64,000 nucleotides of DNA from an uncultured Lachnospiraceae bacterium (GCA_900548905.1 URMK01000031.1:10447-74446); one strand, 5' to 3'; numbered from the stretch's first letter, positions 50,558-60,895 are shown. Numbers and translations are program-made. Notes: generated by a model from the letters alone, not told the origin.

Positions 50558-52744
50558 TTGAACAACAAGGACCTGAGTATTCTCCCTCAGCCTTTTCCTG
50601 AGGAAATGTTATTAGCACAGACTGACGATACCCTTCTGCTGGAAAGTATTACGGGTGAAGAGGTGTCCGCCAACCTGAAACCTATGGATGATATCAACGG
50701 ATATAAGGTGCGCCCCGGCTTCTATGAGGTTAACGGCGTTTCTGCCCTGCCCGGAGGCGTGAATTTCACCATTGCTTCCCACAATGCCACTTCCTGTGAG
50801 CTTTTGCTTTTTCACCGGAAATCCTCCCAGCCTTTCATAAGTATTCCTTTTCCGGAACACTATAGGATTGGCAATGTTTTTTCCATGATAGTGTTCGGTT
50901 TGAAAATTGATGAATTTGAATATGCTTACCGGCTGGACGGTCCCTATGATCCGGAAAAAGGGCTGATATTTGATAAAAATAAGTACATCCTGGATCCTTA
51001 CGCCAAAGCGGTCACCGGTCAGAGCGAATGGGGCGTACACCTTCCCTGTGAACGGAACTGCCAGTATAAATCCCGGGTGGTGCGGAATAACTTTGACTGG
51101 GGCAGCTGCAAACAGCCGCTGATACCCATGAAGGATAATATCATTTATGAATTGCATGTCAGGGGTTTTACCAGGGATACTTCTTCCGGGGTTTCCCATC
51201 CCGGCACCTTTTCCGGATTAATGGAAAAAATCCCTTACCTGAAGGATCTGGGGATTAATGCCGTGGAACTGATGCCTATTTTCGAGTTTGATGAAATGGC
51301 CGGCAGCCGGGAGGTGGATGGGCGGAAGCTTCTGGATTATTGGGGATATAACCCTGTGTGTTTTTTTGCTCCCAATACCAGCTATACGGCGCAAATTGAA
51401 TATAACCAGGAAGGGCTGGAGCTGAAAAAGCTTATCCGTGCCCTGAACGAAAATGGGATAGAAGTCATACTGGATGTGGTGTTTAACCATACTGCGGAAG
51501 GGAACGAACAGGGCCCTTTCTTCTCGTTTAAGGGGCTGGATAACAACATTTATTATATGCTGACTCCGGACGGTTATTATTATAATTTCAGCGGCTGCGG
51601 CAATACCCTGAACTGTAACCATCCTATTGTCCGGCAGCTGATCCTGGACTGCCTGCGTTACTGGGTCATTAATTACCGGGTGGATGGTTTCCGTTTCGAT
51701 CTGGCTTCCATCCTGGGACGCAGTGAGGATGCGGCTCCCATGAGCAAACCGCCTCTGCTCGAAAGCCTGGCCTATGATCCTATCCTGGGAAGTGTGGATC
51801 TGATCGCAGAAGCCTGGGATGCGGGCGGACTGTACCAGGTGGGATCCTTCCCTTCCTGGAACCGTTGGGCGGAATGGAACGGAAAATACAGGGATGATAT
51901 CCGCAGCTTCCTGAAAGGGGATGACGGCTACGCCGCTGCAGCCGCCCAGCGTATCATGGGATCTCCCGACCTTTATCCCCCTGAAAAGAGGGGGGCCAAT
52001 GCATCCGTCAATTTTCTGACCTGTCACGATGGTTTTACTTTATACGATCTGTATTCTTATAATCATAAGCATAACGAAGCCAACGGCTGGAATAATACGG
52101 ACGGTGCCGATGATAACCGGAGCTGGAACTGCGGGCAGGAAGGGCCGACCGACGAGGAGGAAATACTGACGCTGCGGTCGCGTATGATCAAAAATGCCTG
52201 TGCCGTTCTTATGTGCAGCCGCGGTACCCCCATGTTCCTGGCCGGGGATGAATTCGGAAATACCCAGTTCGGCAATAACAATTCTTATTGCCAGGACAAT
52301 GAAATCTCCTGGCTGGACTGGACTTTACTGGAAGAGAATAAAGAAATCCATGATTTTTTCCGGTATATGATCGCTTTCCGCCGCCAGCATGGCGTGATTC
52401 GGGACAATACGGCTCCCTGCAGCCCTGGTTTCCCGCCGATGAGCCTTCATTCCCTGAAGCCCTGGGAAGACAATTTCTCCTGGGACAGCAAAATGATTGG
52501 TGTCATGTTTGCCGGGGTCTATCCCTCGGGCAGGGATGATATCCTTTATCTGGGTATCAATACCTTCTGGAATCCGCTTTCGGTAGAGCTTCCGGAGCTT
52601 CCCTCCGATAAATACTGGATTCCCGCAGTGGATACCGCAAGAGGAACATCCGCGGTAATTACCCGCGAAGAAGTCCTGGAAAAAAATATTTACGTCATGG
52701 GTCCCCGCTCGGTACTGCTCTGCCTTGTAAGAGACAGATCATAA
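50558..52744 (+). CDS. glgX: Glycogen debranching enzyme GlgX (GH13 isoamylase type)
   Basis: Cytoplasmic alpha-1,6-glucosidase of 728 residues that removes branches from glycogen or limit dextrin. The CBM48 domain (about 50-150) opens with VRPGFYEVNG, then a GH13 barrel with DVVFNHTAEGNE (306-317), FRFDLAS with nucleophile Asp381, IAEAWDAGG with Glu418, and TCHDGFT with Asp491. The start is TTG: GGAGG lies seven bases before and no ATG fits. Ends at a strong terminator. Confidence 0.94.
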   Translation: MNNKDLSILPQPFPEEMLLAQTDDTLLLESITGEEVSANLKPMDDINGYKVRPGFYEVNGVSALPGGVNFTIASHNATSCELLLFHRKSSQPFISIPFPEHYRIGNVFSMIVFGLKIDEFEYAYRLDGPYDPEKGLIFDKNKYILDPYAKAVTGQSEWGVHLPCERNCQYKSRVVRNNFDWGSCKQPLIPMKDNIIYELHVRGFTRDTSSGVSHPGTFSGLMEKIPYLKDLGINAVELMPIFEFDEMAGSREVDGRKLLDYWGYNPVCFFAPNTSYTAQIEYNQEGLELKKLIRALNENGIEVILDVVFNHTAEGNEQGPFFSFKGLDNNIYYMLTPDGYYYNFSGCGNTLNCNHPIVRQLILDCLRYWVINYRVDGFRFDLASILGRSEDAAPMSKPPLLESLAYDPILGSVDLIAEAWDAGGLYQVGSFPSWNRWAEWNGKYRDDIRSFLKGDDGYAAAAAQRIMGSPDLYPPEKRGANASVNFLTCHDGFTLYDLYSYNHKHNEANGWNNTDGADDNRSWNCGQEGPTDEEEILTLRSRMIKNACAVLMCSRGTPMFLAGDEFGNTQFGNNNSYCQDNEISWLDWTLLEENKEIHDFFRYMIAFRRQHGVIRDNTAPCSPGFPPMSLHSLKPWEDNFSWDSKMIGVMFAGVYPSGRDDILYLGINTFWNPLSVELPELPSDKYWIPAVDTARGTSAVITREEVLEKNIYVMGPRSVLLCLVRDRS

Positions 52745-52761
52745 AACCTCATTTATTTTCC

Positions 52762-52815
52762 CTTCCGGGAATAAAAAACGAAGCTCCGGGGAGCTTCGTT
52801 TTTTATTCCCGGAAG
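52762..52815. terminator. Bidirectional terminator between glgX and the antiporter operon
   Basis: Very long stem: CTTCCGGGAATAAAAAACG plus AAGCT on one side and its complement on the other, with a small loop near CCGGGG. A and T runs occur within the arms. Confidence 0.95.
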
Positions 52816-52820
52816 AACAC

Positions 52821-54935
52821 TCAATCTATCAGCATATACAGCAACGTCAGCAAAAGTCCGCAGCAGGCAAGGAAAAGACCAAAGGAAAGGCTTCTTCCTA
52901 TAATTGTCCCATTCTCCCGGAAATCATCATGCACCAAGGCAAGCTTATGCTCATACCTGCCTTCCATGTGCTGCCTGAGATACATATCCTCCTCCACCTC
53001 TTCCTCTGTGGCATCGGGATGATTAAAATAATCGGTAACTCCGTCCAAAACAAGGCCCACCATATGGGTCAGCGGGGTTCCTTCCTTGAGTTCATGAGGG
53101 ATTTTACTATCTCTGTATATAGTCTTTCTCAAAAGTACCACTATCGTGTCTATCAGCCCGTCCGCCAGTCTGCACAGGGTTCCGCACACCAAGGGAAGGA
53201 CGGTAAGAAGAATAGGACGATACAACAGGTTCTCCAGATCCAGCCATGCAGGCCAGCGGTCCCGGTATACCCTGCATCCCTCCTGCGTCACCATCATCCA
53301 TTTACGTACCACCAGCCCATACAGTACTACTCCGATAACAAGAGAAATACAGGCCCCTTTTAAATTAATCAGGGAAAAATAGGCGATTACCGTTTCCACC
53401 GTTTCCGCATGCAGGAATTCTGCCGCCATATCCGCAAGTCTGTCGGTTATCAGGTGGGGAAGCACACCGAGCAGCGGGAGGAGCACGGCGCTGCCTGTCA
53501 GGGCAAAACCGCTCAGGCCGTTCATATAATGCTTCATGCCTTCAAACCGTTCCTGCTGCCTCCTGTCATTATTTTTTTCCACGAAGAGGCAGATATACAG
53601 TTTCAGCATATAAGCGACGGTCATTCCGCCGCTGATTAGAAAGATCCATTCCACCGCTCCCATCCAGCCGGCACCCCCCGCACCTGCAAGACCTGCCATA
53701 TGCCGATATTCCACAATCGATTCATGAAGCAGGGTCTTGCTTGTATAGCCATTCCATAAAGGCATTCCGCCGATCCCCAGAGCCCCCATCAGGAAACAGA
53801 ACTGCAGAAGCGGTTTTTTCCTGCCAAAGCCTTTTATTCCATTCAGATTTAATTCATGGAGATTCATGAACACCACGCCTGCTGCCATGAAAAGCACCAG
53901 CTTAATCAGGGAATGGTTTACCATATGAAGCAGGCTTCCCCGTATAGCCATGCTGCTCTCTTCCCCGATAAGCCCCTGCATACCTATACCGATAAGTATA
54001 AACCCGATTTGGGAGACAGAGGAACAGGCAAGCGTCCGTTTCAGATTCACGGAAAATAAAGCCAGAAGAGCGCCTGTAAACATGGTAAGTACTCCAAGAA
54101 TCAGCATCAGGGTTCCCCAGCCCGCATCAAAGGGAAGAAGACAGCAGCCAAGAACCAGGATACCGAACACTCCCGCTTTGGTAAGGATACCCGAGAGCAG
54201 GGCCGAAGCCGGCGCCGGCGCTACGGGATGGGCCTTTGGAAGCCAGATATGCAGCGGGAATACACCGGCCTTCGCCCCGAAGCCAAACAGCAGGCAGACC
54301 GCACCGGTAATGATACGGCCATATCCGCCGTCCCCCTTCATTTGGCTTGCCTTCACCGCTGCCGTAAGCCGGGTGAACTCCAGCGTTCCCAGCTCCTCAT
54401 ACAGAAGGAACAGCCCCATCAGCATAACCAGCCCGCCGATAACCGCAACTGCCAGGTAGGTTTGCGCAGCCCGGAGCGCTTCCTCCGTTTCCTCGTGGGC
54501 TACCCATGTATAAGAAGTAAAGGACATGATCTCAAAGAATATAAATACGGTAAAGAGGTCCGCCGAAAGAAATACACCGATAGTGGCTCCCAGCGTTAGC
54601 AGGGTAAAAAAACGGTATCTCCCTCTGTCCCTGTAGCTTTTCATATATTCTGCAGAGAACAGGCCGGTCATCATCCACATGAAAGAGGCTATCAGACAGT
54701 ACAGCGCACGGAAGCCATCCACACAAAGATGCATTCCCAATCCGCAGAAGTTTTCCCAACCAAAAGCAAACCGGATCCCCATATTGCCGCCATCCCAAAA
54801 CAGACCGAAAAGCACAGCGAAACACAACGTCTCCAATACAGTTACCACATTCTCTCCTTTTCCCAGGAAAAGCACGATAAATGCCCCCAGGAAAGGAAAA
54901 CAAAGGATTAATAACAGCATATAATCACCAGTCAT
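52821..54935 (-). CDS. NuoL/MrpA-like proton-conducting membrane subunit (long form)
   Basis: Antiporter-like subunit of 704 residues, the longest of four in the operon. About fourteen core helices carry the conserved Glu in FIFFEIMSF (TM5) and Lys in GFGAKAGVFPLHIWLP (TM7), and LTKAGVFGILV (TM8) follows. A C-terminal extension from about 470 has further helices, an acidic stretch (ATEEEVEEDMY) and a last helix. It resembles NuoL or the N-terminal part of MrpA. GGAGG lies eight bases before the ATG at 54935; an upstream TTG is less likely. Last gene of the operon. Confidence 0.85.
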   Translation of the reverse strand: MTGDYMLLLILCFPFLGAFIVLFLGKGENVVTVLETLCFAVLFGLFWDGGNMGIRFAFGWENFCGLGMHLCVDGFRALYCLIASFMWMMTGLFSAEYMKSYRDRGRYRFFTLLTLGATIGVFLSADLFTVFIFFEIMSFTSYTWVAHEETEEALRAAQTYLAVAVIGGLVMLMGLFLLYEELGTLEFTRLTAAVKASQMKGDGGYGRIITGAVCLLFGFGAKAGVFPLHIWLPKAHPVAPAPASALLSGILTKAGVFGILVLGCCLLPFDAGWGTLMLILGVLTMFTGALLALFSVNLKRTLACSSVSQIGFILIGIGMQGLIGEESSMAIRGSLLHMVNHSLIKLVLFMAAGVVFMNLHELNLNGIKGFGRKKPLLQFCFLMGALGIGGMPLWNGYTSKTLLHESIVEYRHMAGLAGAGGAGWMGAVEWIFLISGGMTVAYMLKLYICLFVEKNNDRRQQERFEGMKHYMNGLSGFALTGSAVLLPLLGVLPHLITDRLADMAAEFLHAETVETVIAYFSLINLKGACISLVIGVVLYGLVVRKWMMVTQEGCRVYRDRWPAWLDLENLLYRPILLTVLPLVCGTLCRLADGLIDTIVVLLRKTIYRDSKIPHELKEGTPLTHMVGLVLDGVTDYFNHPDATEEEVEEDMYLRQHMEGRYEHKLALVHDDFRENGTIIGRSLSFGLFLACCGLLLTLLYMLID

Positions 54936-54957
54936 CTTTGCATCCTCCAACTTCTCA

Positions 54958-56436
54958 TTACAAATTCCCGCCGGCTATTTCCTGAAAAAAGTTCACAATC
55001 GGCGCGGAATGCAGACCGAATATAAGGATTGCCGCTGCAAAAATACACAAAGGCACCAGCATCATCCATCCCGGATCCCCGGCATCTACAGGAAGATCCG
55101 GCTTTTTTTCCTTATCCGGGAAAAATGCCCTTATCACAATGGAAAGCATATAAACAGCCGTCAAAAGTGCGGATATCAGCAGTGCGCCAATACCCACATA
55201 GGCCAGTACGTTGTCGCTCATAACCGCCGCGGCGGCAAGGTTCCATTTGCTGATAAAGCCTGCCAGTCCCGGCACACCCATCAGCCCCAGGGAGGCTATG
55301 GTAAAGATTCCGAATACCACGGGCATCCGCCTGCCCAGACCGTCTATTTCATGCACATATTGCTTTCCTGTTTTATACATAACCGCCCCTACACAGAAGA
55401 AGGAACATATCTTCATGACGGCATGGAATACCATGTGGCTCAGGGCTCCCACCAGACCGAGAGGAGTCATAATACAGACGCCGAAAAGGATATAAGACAG
55501 GTTGCTGATTGTGGAATAGGCCAGCCTCCTTTTCAGATGGGTCTCCTTCAAAGCCCTGCTGCAGCCGTAAACAATGGTAACTATCACAATCCCCATCACC
55601 ACATTCTGCGCCCAGCTGCCCCGGATAAAATCCGCACCGAAGCTGTAATAGGTAAGCCTGATTATGGCAAAAGCCCCCGCCTTTACCACAGCCACCGCGT
55701 GCAGCAGCGCCGTAACCGGTGTGGGAGCCACACCCGCCTGGGGAAGCCAGGAGTTAAACGGGCACACGGCCGCCTTTACGCCGAAGCCGCAGAAAGCGAT
55801 GCAGTATATCAGCAGCAGCATAGACCTTTTATCCCCGCCGATCACCGCCGGATCCAAAACCCCGCCGAAGGTGAAATTAATGGTGGTCCCATAGGTCAGC
55901 AGGAATATCAGGCCGATAAAAGCGAAAGCGGCGCCGCCAAGGGAATAATACAGATACTTCCGGCTGGCCAGTATTGCCTCCCGGGTGAGCGTATGCAGAA
56001 CCAGAGGCACGGTAACCAGTGTGAGCAGCTCATAAAAAAAGTACATGGTGAGCATATCTTCCGCAAAAGCAATACCCAACGTGATCCCATAGGTTATGGT
56101 ATAAAACATGAAAAAATACCGTTCCCTTCGTTCATGCTTCATATATTCAAAGGAATACAGCGTCGCCAATGGCCACAGCGCCGCCACCAGGCCTGCAAAT
56201 ACCATGGATAATCCGTCAATCTCCAGGGACAGGGAAAGATTATTGACAAACTGTACGATAGGAAATGCCTCCGCGGGCCTGTTCAGAAGCAGCCCTGCCA
56301 CTATCAGGGAGGTTGCCACCACCACGCACTCAATATATACCGCCATATGAATTCTTTTTTTAAAGGGTATCAGGGGCACCACGGCACCGCCCAGTACAGG
56401 CAGAAGCACGGCCACAAGCATCATTTCTGGTTTCAT
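54958..56436 (-). CDS. MrpD/NuoN-like antiporter subunit
   Basis: Integral membrane protein of 492 residues, about fourteen helices. TM5 Glu in MYFFYELLTLVTVPLV and TM7 Lys in GFGVKAAVCPFNSWLP are present, followed by AVVKAGAFAIIRL. A repeated late HMVFHAVMKICSFFCVGAV gives the TM12 charged region. Part of the cation-proton translocating complex. AAAGGTG precedes the start, and only 22 bases separate it from the next gene. Confidence 0.88.
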   Translation of the reverse strand: MKPEMMLVAVLLPVLGGAVVPLIPFKKRIHMAVYIECVVVATSLIVAGLLLNRPAEAFPIVQFVNNLSLSLEIDGLSMVFAGLVAALWPLATLYSFEYMKHERRERYFFMFYTITYGITLGIAFAEDMLTMYFFYELLTLVTVPLVLHTLTREAILASRKYLYYSLGGAAFAFIGLIFLLTYGTTINFTFGGVLDPAVIGGDKRSMLLLIYCIAFCGFGVKAAVCPFNSWLPQAGVAPTPVTALLHAVAVVKAGAFAIIRLTYYSFGADFIRGSWAQNVVMGIVIVTIVYGCSRALKETHLKRRLAYSTISNLSYILFGVCIMTPLGLVGALSHMVFHAVMKICSFFCVGAVMYKTGKQYVHEIDGLGRRMPVVFGIFTIASLGLMGVPGLAGFISKWNLAAAAVMSDNVLAYVGIGALLISALLTAVYMLSIVIRAFFPDKEKKPDLPVDAGDPGWMMLVPLCIFAAAILIFGLHSAPIVNFFQEIAGGNL

Positions 56437-56470
56437 AGAGGAACACCTTTCTTTTTCCCTGGTATAGATA

Positions 56471-57955
56471 TCACATCGGGAACAGCTGCTGTGCGATTTG
56501 ATTGATAAAGGAAAGCAGCCCTCCCGGGAACATGCCCGGCACCACGGCCAGGATGGTCAGCAGCAGAATAGGGATCAGCATAACGGAATCCGCTTCCTTA
56601 CGTACAAAGCCTTTACTCTGCGCTTCCTCTCCCGGGAAAAACCCGCGCATGGCTATGGGAAGCAGGTACCCTGCGGTGAGCAGCGCGGACAGCAGCAATA
56701 CCAGCGGCCCCAGCCACCGGAAAGCTCCGGTATCTGACGACAGGGAGCCAACAGCCAGATACCATTTGCTCACGAAACCGCCTGCCGGAGGAATCCCTAT
56801 TAAGGACAGGGACAGCAGCGTCATACAGCCTGCGGTCACCGGCATCTCCTTCCCGATTCCCTTCAAATCCTCCACCCGTGTTTTTCCTGTCCGGAATATG
56901 ATCGCGCCGGCACAGAGGAACAGCCCGGATTTGATAACCGCATGGAAGAGAACATGCAGGAACGCCCCCGTCATACCTGTCGAATTCAGGAGCATCAGGC
57001 CGAACAGGATATAAGAAACCTGGCTTACCGTAGAATAGGCCAGCCTCTTTTTCAGCCCTTTTTCCAGATAGGCAAGCATAGACCCCAGAAAAACCGTTCC
57101 CAGGGCAAGTCCCAGAAATACCTTCTGAACCCAGGTTCCCTGAAGGAACGAGGCTCCGAAGATAAAATAAACCACCCGGATAATACCCAGCACTCCCGAT
57201 TTGACAATTATGCCGGACAAGACGGCGGAAGCGGGCGCAGGTGCCACCGGATGTGCCGTGGGCAGCCAGCCCTGCATGGGAAACAGGCCTGCTTTTACAC
57301 CAAATCCCATCAGCATCAGGAAGGCAACCACTAACAGCAGGGTTTCATGCCCTTCCACCAGGGAAAAGTCCAGCACGCCCCCCGCCGTAAAGGTAAGGGT
57401 ATTTCCATAACGGTTGACGAAGTACAGGCCGAACAGGGCCAGATAGGCGCCTGCCAGGGAGTAAAATAAATATTTCAGACCTGCCATCACCGCTTCCCTT
57501 GTCCGTGTATGGAACACAAGAGGAAGGGACAGCAGCGTCATACATTCGTAGAAAAGATAGAAGGTAATCAGGTTGCCGGAAAAATCCAGACCCACCAAAA
57601 TGCCGTATACAATAAGATAAAACCCAAAATATCTTTTATTGCAGTCCTCATGCTGCATATACCGGAATGCATAGATTCCGGCCAGCACCCATACAATGGT
57701 GACTACAGTCACGAACAGCCTGCCCACCCCGTCCACTTTGAAATAAACAGGAAGCAGCGCCGTCAGCTGGAACAGCGTAAAGGCAGTCTCTCCCCTGCCA
57801 AGCACCATGATTACCGCGGCGGCTGTCACCACCAGCCCTATGGCAGTCAGGGCTGTCATGGCAGCCCGTTTTATTGAATTTTTCATAAGCAGCAACAGAA
57901 TCCCCATACTAATAGGAAAAAATATGGGAAAGAGAAGCATGCCTGATTCCTTCAT
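56471..57955 (-). CDS. MrpD/NuoN-like antiporter subunit
   Basis: Integral membrane protein of 494 residues. TM5 Glu in FYLFYECMTLLSLPLV, TM7 Lys in GFGVKAGLFPMQGWLP and IIVKSGVLGIIRV mirror the neighbouring subunit; the two are closely related paralogs (FHTRTREAVMAGLKYLFYSL against LHTLTREAILASRKYLYYSL), suggesting a local duplication. AGGAG lies before the ATG at 57955. A longer reading to 58090 would overlap the previous gene and begin with a non-membrane stretch. Confidence 0.88.
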   Translation of the reverse strand: MKESGMLLFPIFFPISMGILLLLMKNSIKRAAMTALTAIGLVVTAAAVIMVLGRGETAFTLFQLTALLPVYFKVDGVGRLFVTVVTIVWVLAGIYAFRYMQHEDCNKRYFGFYLIVYGILVGLDFSGNLITFYLFYECMTLLSLPLVFHTRTREAVMAGLKYLFYSLAGAYLALFGLYFVNRYGNTLTFTAGGVLDFSLVEGHETLLLVVAFLMLMGFGVKAGLFPMQGWLPTAHPVAPAPASAVLSGIIVKSGVLGIIRVVYFIFGASFLQGTWVQKVFLGLALGTVFLGSMLAYLEKGLKKRLAYSTVSQVSYILFGLMLLNSTGMTGAFLHVLFHAVIKSGLFLCAGAIIFRTGKTRVEDLKGIGKEMPVTAGCMTLLSLSLIGIPPAGGFVSKWYLAVGSLSSDTGAFRWLGPLVLLLSALLTAGYLLPIAMRGFFPGEEAQSKGFVRKEADSVMLIPILLLTILAVVPGMFPGGLLSFINQIAQQLFPM

Positions 57956-58056
57956 ATAAAGCTCCTGTCTGCGCGCCGTACCCGCGCCTGGTAATAAATA
58001 ATGTAAGGCCCCGCTTAACGGGTCGTCCCCAAACTCTGTCCGACAGCCTGTTTTCC

Positions 58057-59550
58057 TTAGCCGAACATAGCCAGGCCCGACTGGATCCACTTCACAATAG
58101 GCTGGGAAAGCATGCCAAGGGCAATGTTAAGGCCGACGAAGAGGACAATAGTAACCGCATAGGTTTTCTCTCCTCTGACGGTAATCACCTCACAATCCGG
58201 ACGTTTTTCCGGAACGAATATACGGATGACTGTCTTCATAAAATAAATAGCATTCAATATGGTGCTGATCCCCAGCACAATAAGAGCCGGCAGCATTTTA
58301 TAAGCATGTCCGATGGACGCCTGGGCAAACAGCAGCTTGCTCACAAAACCCGATAATAAAGGCATACCCACCATGGACAGGGAACCTACGGTAAACCCGA
58401 TTCCCGCTATTTTATGCCGGTAGGCGGCTCCCGTAAGATCCTGGAATTTACGGCTGCCTTTGGAAACATCCGTCAGGCCGATGGCGGATACGAACAGGAG
58501 TGACTTCGTGGCTGCATGGGACAGGATATGGAAGATACTGGCGACCATCCCGATTTCCGTTCCCAGCCCGAAGCCCATATAGATGTATCCGATCTGGGCC
58601 ACACTGGAAAAGGAAATCATCCTGCGGATATCGTTTTCCTTGATCGCGCTTAAGGATCCGAAGATCATGCCCATAAGCCCGAAGATAAAGAGGACATTTA
58701 TAATCTTGTTGCCTGCAATAAATTCAAAACCGATTACCCGGTAAAAGATTTTGATCAGCAGGAAAATATATCCCTTTGACACCAGGCTGGAAAGCATGGC
58801 GGCGGAGGATACGGTGGAATAGCCATAAGCATCCGGCAGCCAGGAATGAAAAGGAAACAGAGCGCTTTTAATGGCGAGTCCCACACAGATCAGGCCAATC
58901 GTTACCACCAGCGGCACCTGGAATTCCCCCTGGGCTACAATTTCCCCCACGGTTTCCTTGATATTGCTCATGAGCAGATGGCCCGTCATGTCATACAGCA
59001 TACTGATTCCCACCAGCAGCAGACCGCTGCCCAAAAGGCTCATAATCATATACCGCACCGCCGCTTCAATCGTTCTTCCGTTCTGCCGGATCATGATAAG
59101 GCCGCAGGCAGCTATGGTATTGATTTCCACAAAAACGTAGGCGGTGAACAGATCGTTTGTATAAACAAGGGCGAGAAGAGAACTGAGCAGCAAATCCGTC
59201 AGGATATAGTACAGATTATGCTTGCTGTATTCCACTTCCCCCAAAAGCTTTTTCCGTCCGCCCATCATGGAAAGCAGCATAATGATACAGAAAAACAGAG
59301 CCATACCCGCTTCCAGCACACCTGCGCGGATTTCGTTTCCCCAGGGAGCCGGGAAATGACCCATCATGTAGGTATAGCTGGTTCCTTTCCCCGTAAGGTA
59401 TACCAGCAGCACAGCCGACATACACCCCACCGCGCCGATAACCGCCGTATTCAGCCACTTGGCGGCCTTAGCCGGAAGGACAGAACTCACCGTACCGGAA
59501 AACATGGATAATATAATGGAAAAGAAGGGAAAGTTCTGTACAAAATCCAT
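58057..59550 (-). CDS. MrpD/MbhH-like antiporter subunit
   Basis: Integral membrane protein of 497 residues, the paralog next to the MnhC gene, so the positional MrpD/MbhH. TM5 Glu in AYVFVEINTIAACG and TM7 Lys in LAIKSALFPFHSWLPDAY are present, with SLVSKGYIFLLIKI after. It diverges from the other two, as expected for the ancestral subunit. AAGGAGG precedes the ATG, which directly follows the MnhC stop. Confidence 0.9.
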   Translation of the reverse strand: MDFVQNFPFFSIILSMFSGTVSSVLPAKAAKWLNTAVIGAVGCMSAVLLVYLTGKGTSYTYMMGHFPAPWGNEIRAGVLEAGMALFFCIIMLLSMMGGRKKLLGEVEYSKHNLYYILTDLLLSSLLALVYTNDLFTAYVFVEINTIAACGLIMIRQNGRTIEAAVRYMIMSLLGSGLLLVGISMLYDMTGHLLMSNIKETVGEIVAQGEFQVPLVVTIGLICVGLAIKSALFPFHSWLPDAYGYSTVSSAAMLSSLVSKGYIFLLIKIFYRVIGFEFIAGNKIINVLFIFGLMGMIFGSLSAIKENDIRRMISFSSVAQIGYIYMGFGLGTEIGMVASIFHILSHAATKSLLFVSAIGLTDVSKGSRKFQDLTGAAYRHKIAGIGFTVGSLSMVGMPLLSGFVSKLLFAQASIGHAYKMLPALIVLGISTILNAIYFMKTVIRIFVPEKRPDCEVITVRGEKTYAVTIVLFVGLNIALGMLSQPIVKWIQSGLAMFG

Positions 59551-59925
59551 TTACAATCCCTCCTTTTTCAGTCTTGCCGAAATTTCATCCAAATCCAGCG
59601 TATGATATCTGCGGTACAGGCGGATGGTAAGGGACAGCATCAGGGCCGTTACGGAAACCGATACCACGATACCCGTTAGAACAAGGCCGCTGGGAACCGG
59701 GTTGATGTAGCTGGTCATTGTCTGAACCCCATCCACCACAATAGGGGCCTTACGGCCAAGGATAAAGCCCTTTTCCGCAAGAAACAGATAAACCGCCGTA
59801 TCCATAATATTAAGGCCGATTATTTTTTTTATCAGGTTCTTCTGCAGGAGAAGGTTGGAGAATCCGATGCCGAACAGGATCATGGCAATCGCTTCCCCGT
59901 AATTGGATAAAAGGTTGCCTCCCAT
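59551..59925 (-). CDS. mnhC: MnhC/NuoK-like subunit
   Basis: Small three-helix membrane protein of 124 residues, NuoK/MrpC/MbhG family. Opening NYGEAIAMILFGIGFSNLLLQKNLIKKIIGLNI and VPSGLVLTGIVVSVSVTALMLSLTIRLYRRY are typical. GGGGGG lies eight bases before the ATG, one base after the stop of the MnhB gene. A longer reading to 59964 would overlap that gene. Confidence 0.92.
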   Translation of the reverse strand: MGGNLLSNYGEAIAMILFGIGFSNLLLQKNLIKKIIGLNIMDTAVYLFLAEKGFILGRKAPIVVDGVQTMTSYINPVPSGLVLTGIVVSVSVTALMLSLTIRLYRRYHTLDLDEISARLKKEGL

Positions 59926-59926
59926 C

Positions 59927-60895
59927 CTAGAATCCCCCCTTCCTGAATAACGCATAAAAAGCATACATGGTACAGGTCACCACCAGACCCACACAAATAT
60001 TCAGCACCAATATCAGGCCGCTGCTCAGGATTGCCCCGGGTGTTCCCAAAGGGATCCCGCTTTCCAGATGGTTGGCTCCCATATAAAAGGAATAGCTTTT
60101 TGCCAGACAATAGCAGGTCAGAGAACAAAAACAAATCCATTTATACGTCTTTTCCGTAAAAAACCGTTCGGTTTTTGCAAACCCGAAGGCATTCAGGTAA
60201 AGAATAAGCCCCGCACCGATAATGGCGCCGCCCGAAAACCCGCCGCCGGGGGACAGATGACCGTTCAGAATCACATAGATGCCGAAAATAATGATCAATG
60301 GAACCAGGAAACCGGCCACCTTCTGCAGGATCAAATCGTTTTTAGGCTCATAAACCCGGTCATTCTCCACCGCCTCCGCCTGGGTCATGCCGTTATCCCG
60401 GCTCTCCCCCTCCTGCTTTTCTTTTTTGTCAATGCGAAGCAGGATAAGTACCGTAACGGTAGCAATAAACAGCACGTTGGATTCCCCGAAGGTATCAAAC
60501 GCCCGGTAATCCAGTATCATGCCCGTAACGATATTAACCGCACCGGTCTCCTGCAGCCCTTTGGTAATGTAGCGCTCCGATACCTCATTGTTGTCCGGAT
60601 TGGCTGCATTTCCGGTCCTGGGTAGATAGGAAACAGTCACCAGCATTATGCCAATCAGGCAGATACAGAAAATAACACCCATAACCCGGTAGGCCTTATT
60701 AAATAGCTGGAGCTTTCTGTTATGCTCCACATCATAGACCTTTTCCTGCAGCTGCCGGTATTCCCGCATTCTTTCCTGAACACTGGATTCCTCTTCCTTA
60801 TATTCCTTCTGGGGTTTCATTTCCACCCTGCCCAGAAGAGGATCCCCCTCTCCATAAAACCAGCGGGAAAAACGGCTATTCTTCTTTTCTGTCAT
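59927..60895 (-). CDS. Fused MbhE-like plus MnhB-like subunit
   Basis: Membrane protein of 322 residues that joins two parts. After a cytoplasmic charged N-terminus (about 1-70), one helix and the segment DYRAFDTFGESNVLFIATVT match the MbhE or MrpA C-terminal block. A linker with acidic residues follows, then an MnhB domain with ILNGHLSPGGGFSGGAIIGAG. In classical Mrp operons these parts lie in MrpA and MrpB. GGAGG precedes the start at 60895, inside the end of the previous gene (20-base overlap). Confidence 0.88.
   Translation of the reverse strand: MTEKKNSRFSRWFYGEGDPLLGRVEMKPQKEYKEEESSVQERMREYRQLQEKVYDVEHNRKLQLFNKAYRVMGVIFCICLIGIMLVTVSYLPRTGNAANPDNNEVSERYITKGLQETGAVNIVTGMILDYRAFDTFGESNVLFIATVTVLILLRIDKKEKQEGESRDNGMTQAEAVENDRVYEPKNDLILQKVAGFLVPLIIIFGIYVILNGHLSPGGGFSGGAIIGAGLILYLNAFGFAKTERFFTEKTYKWICFCSLTCYCLAKSYSFYMGANHLESGIPLGTPGAILSSGLILVLNICVGLVVTCTMYAFYALFRKGGF

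Noticed and set aside
55009..56211. 400-codon plus-strand frame inside an antiporter gene.
   Set aside because: Its Gln/His-rich product is typical of the antisense of a hydrophobic membrane protein gene.
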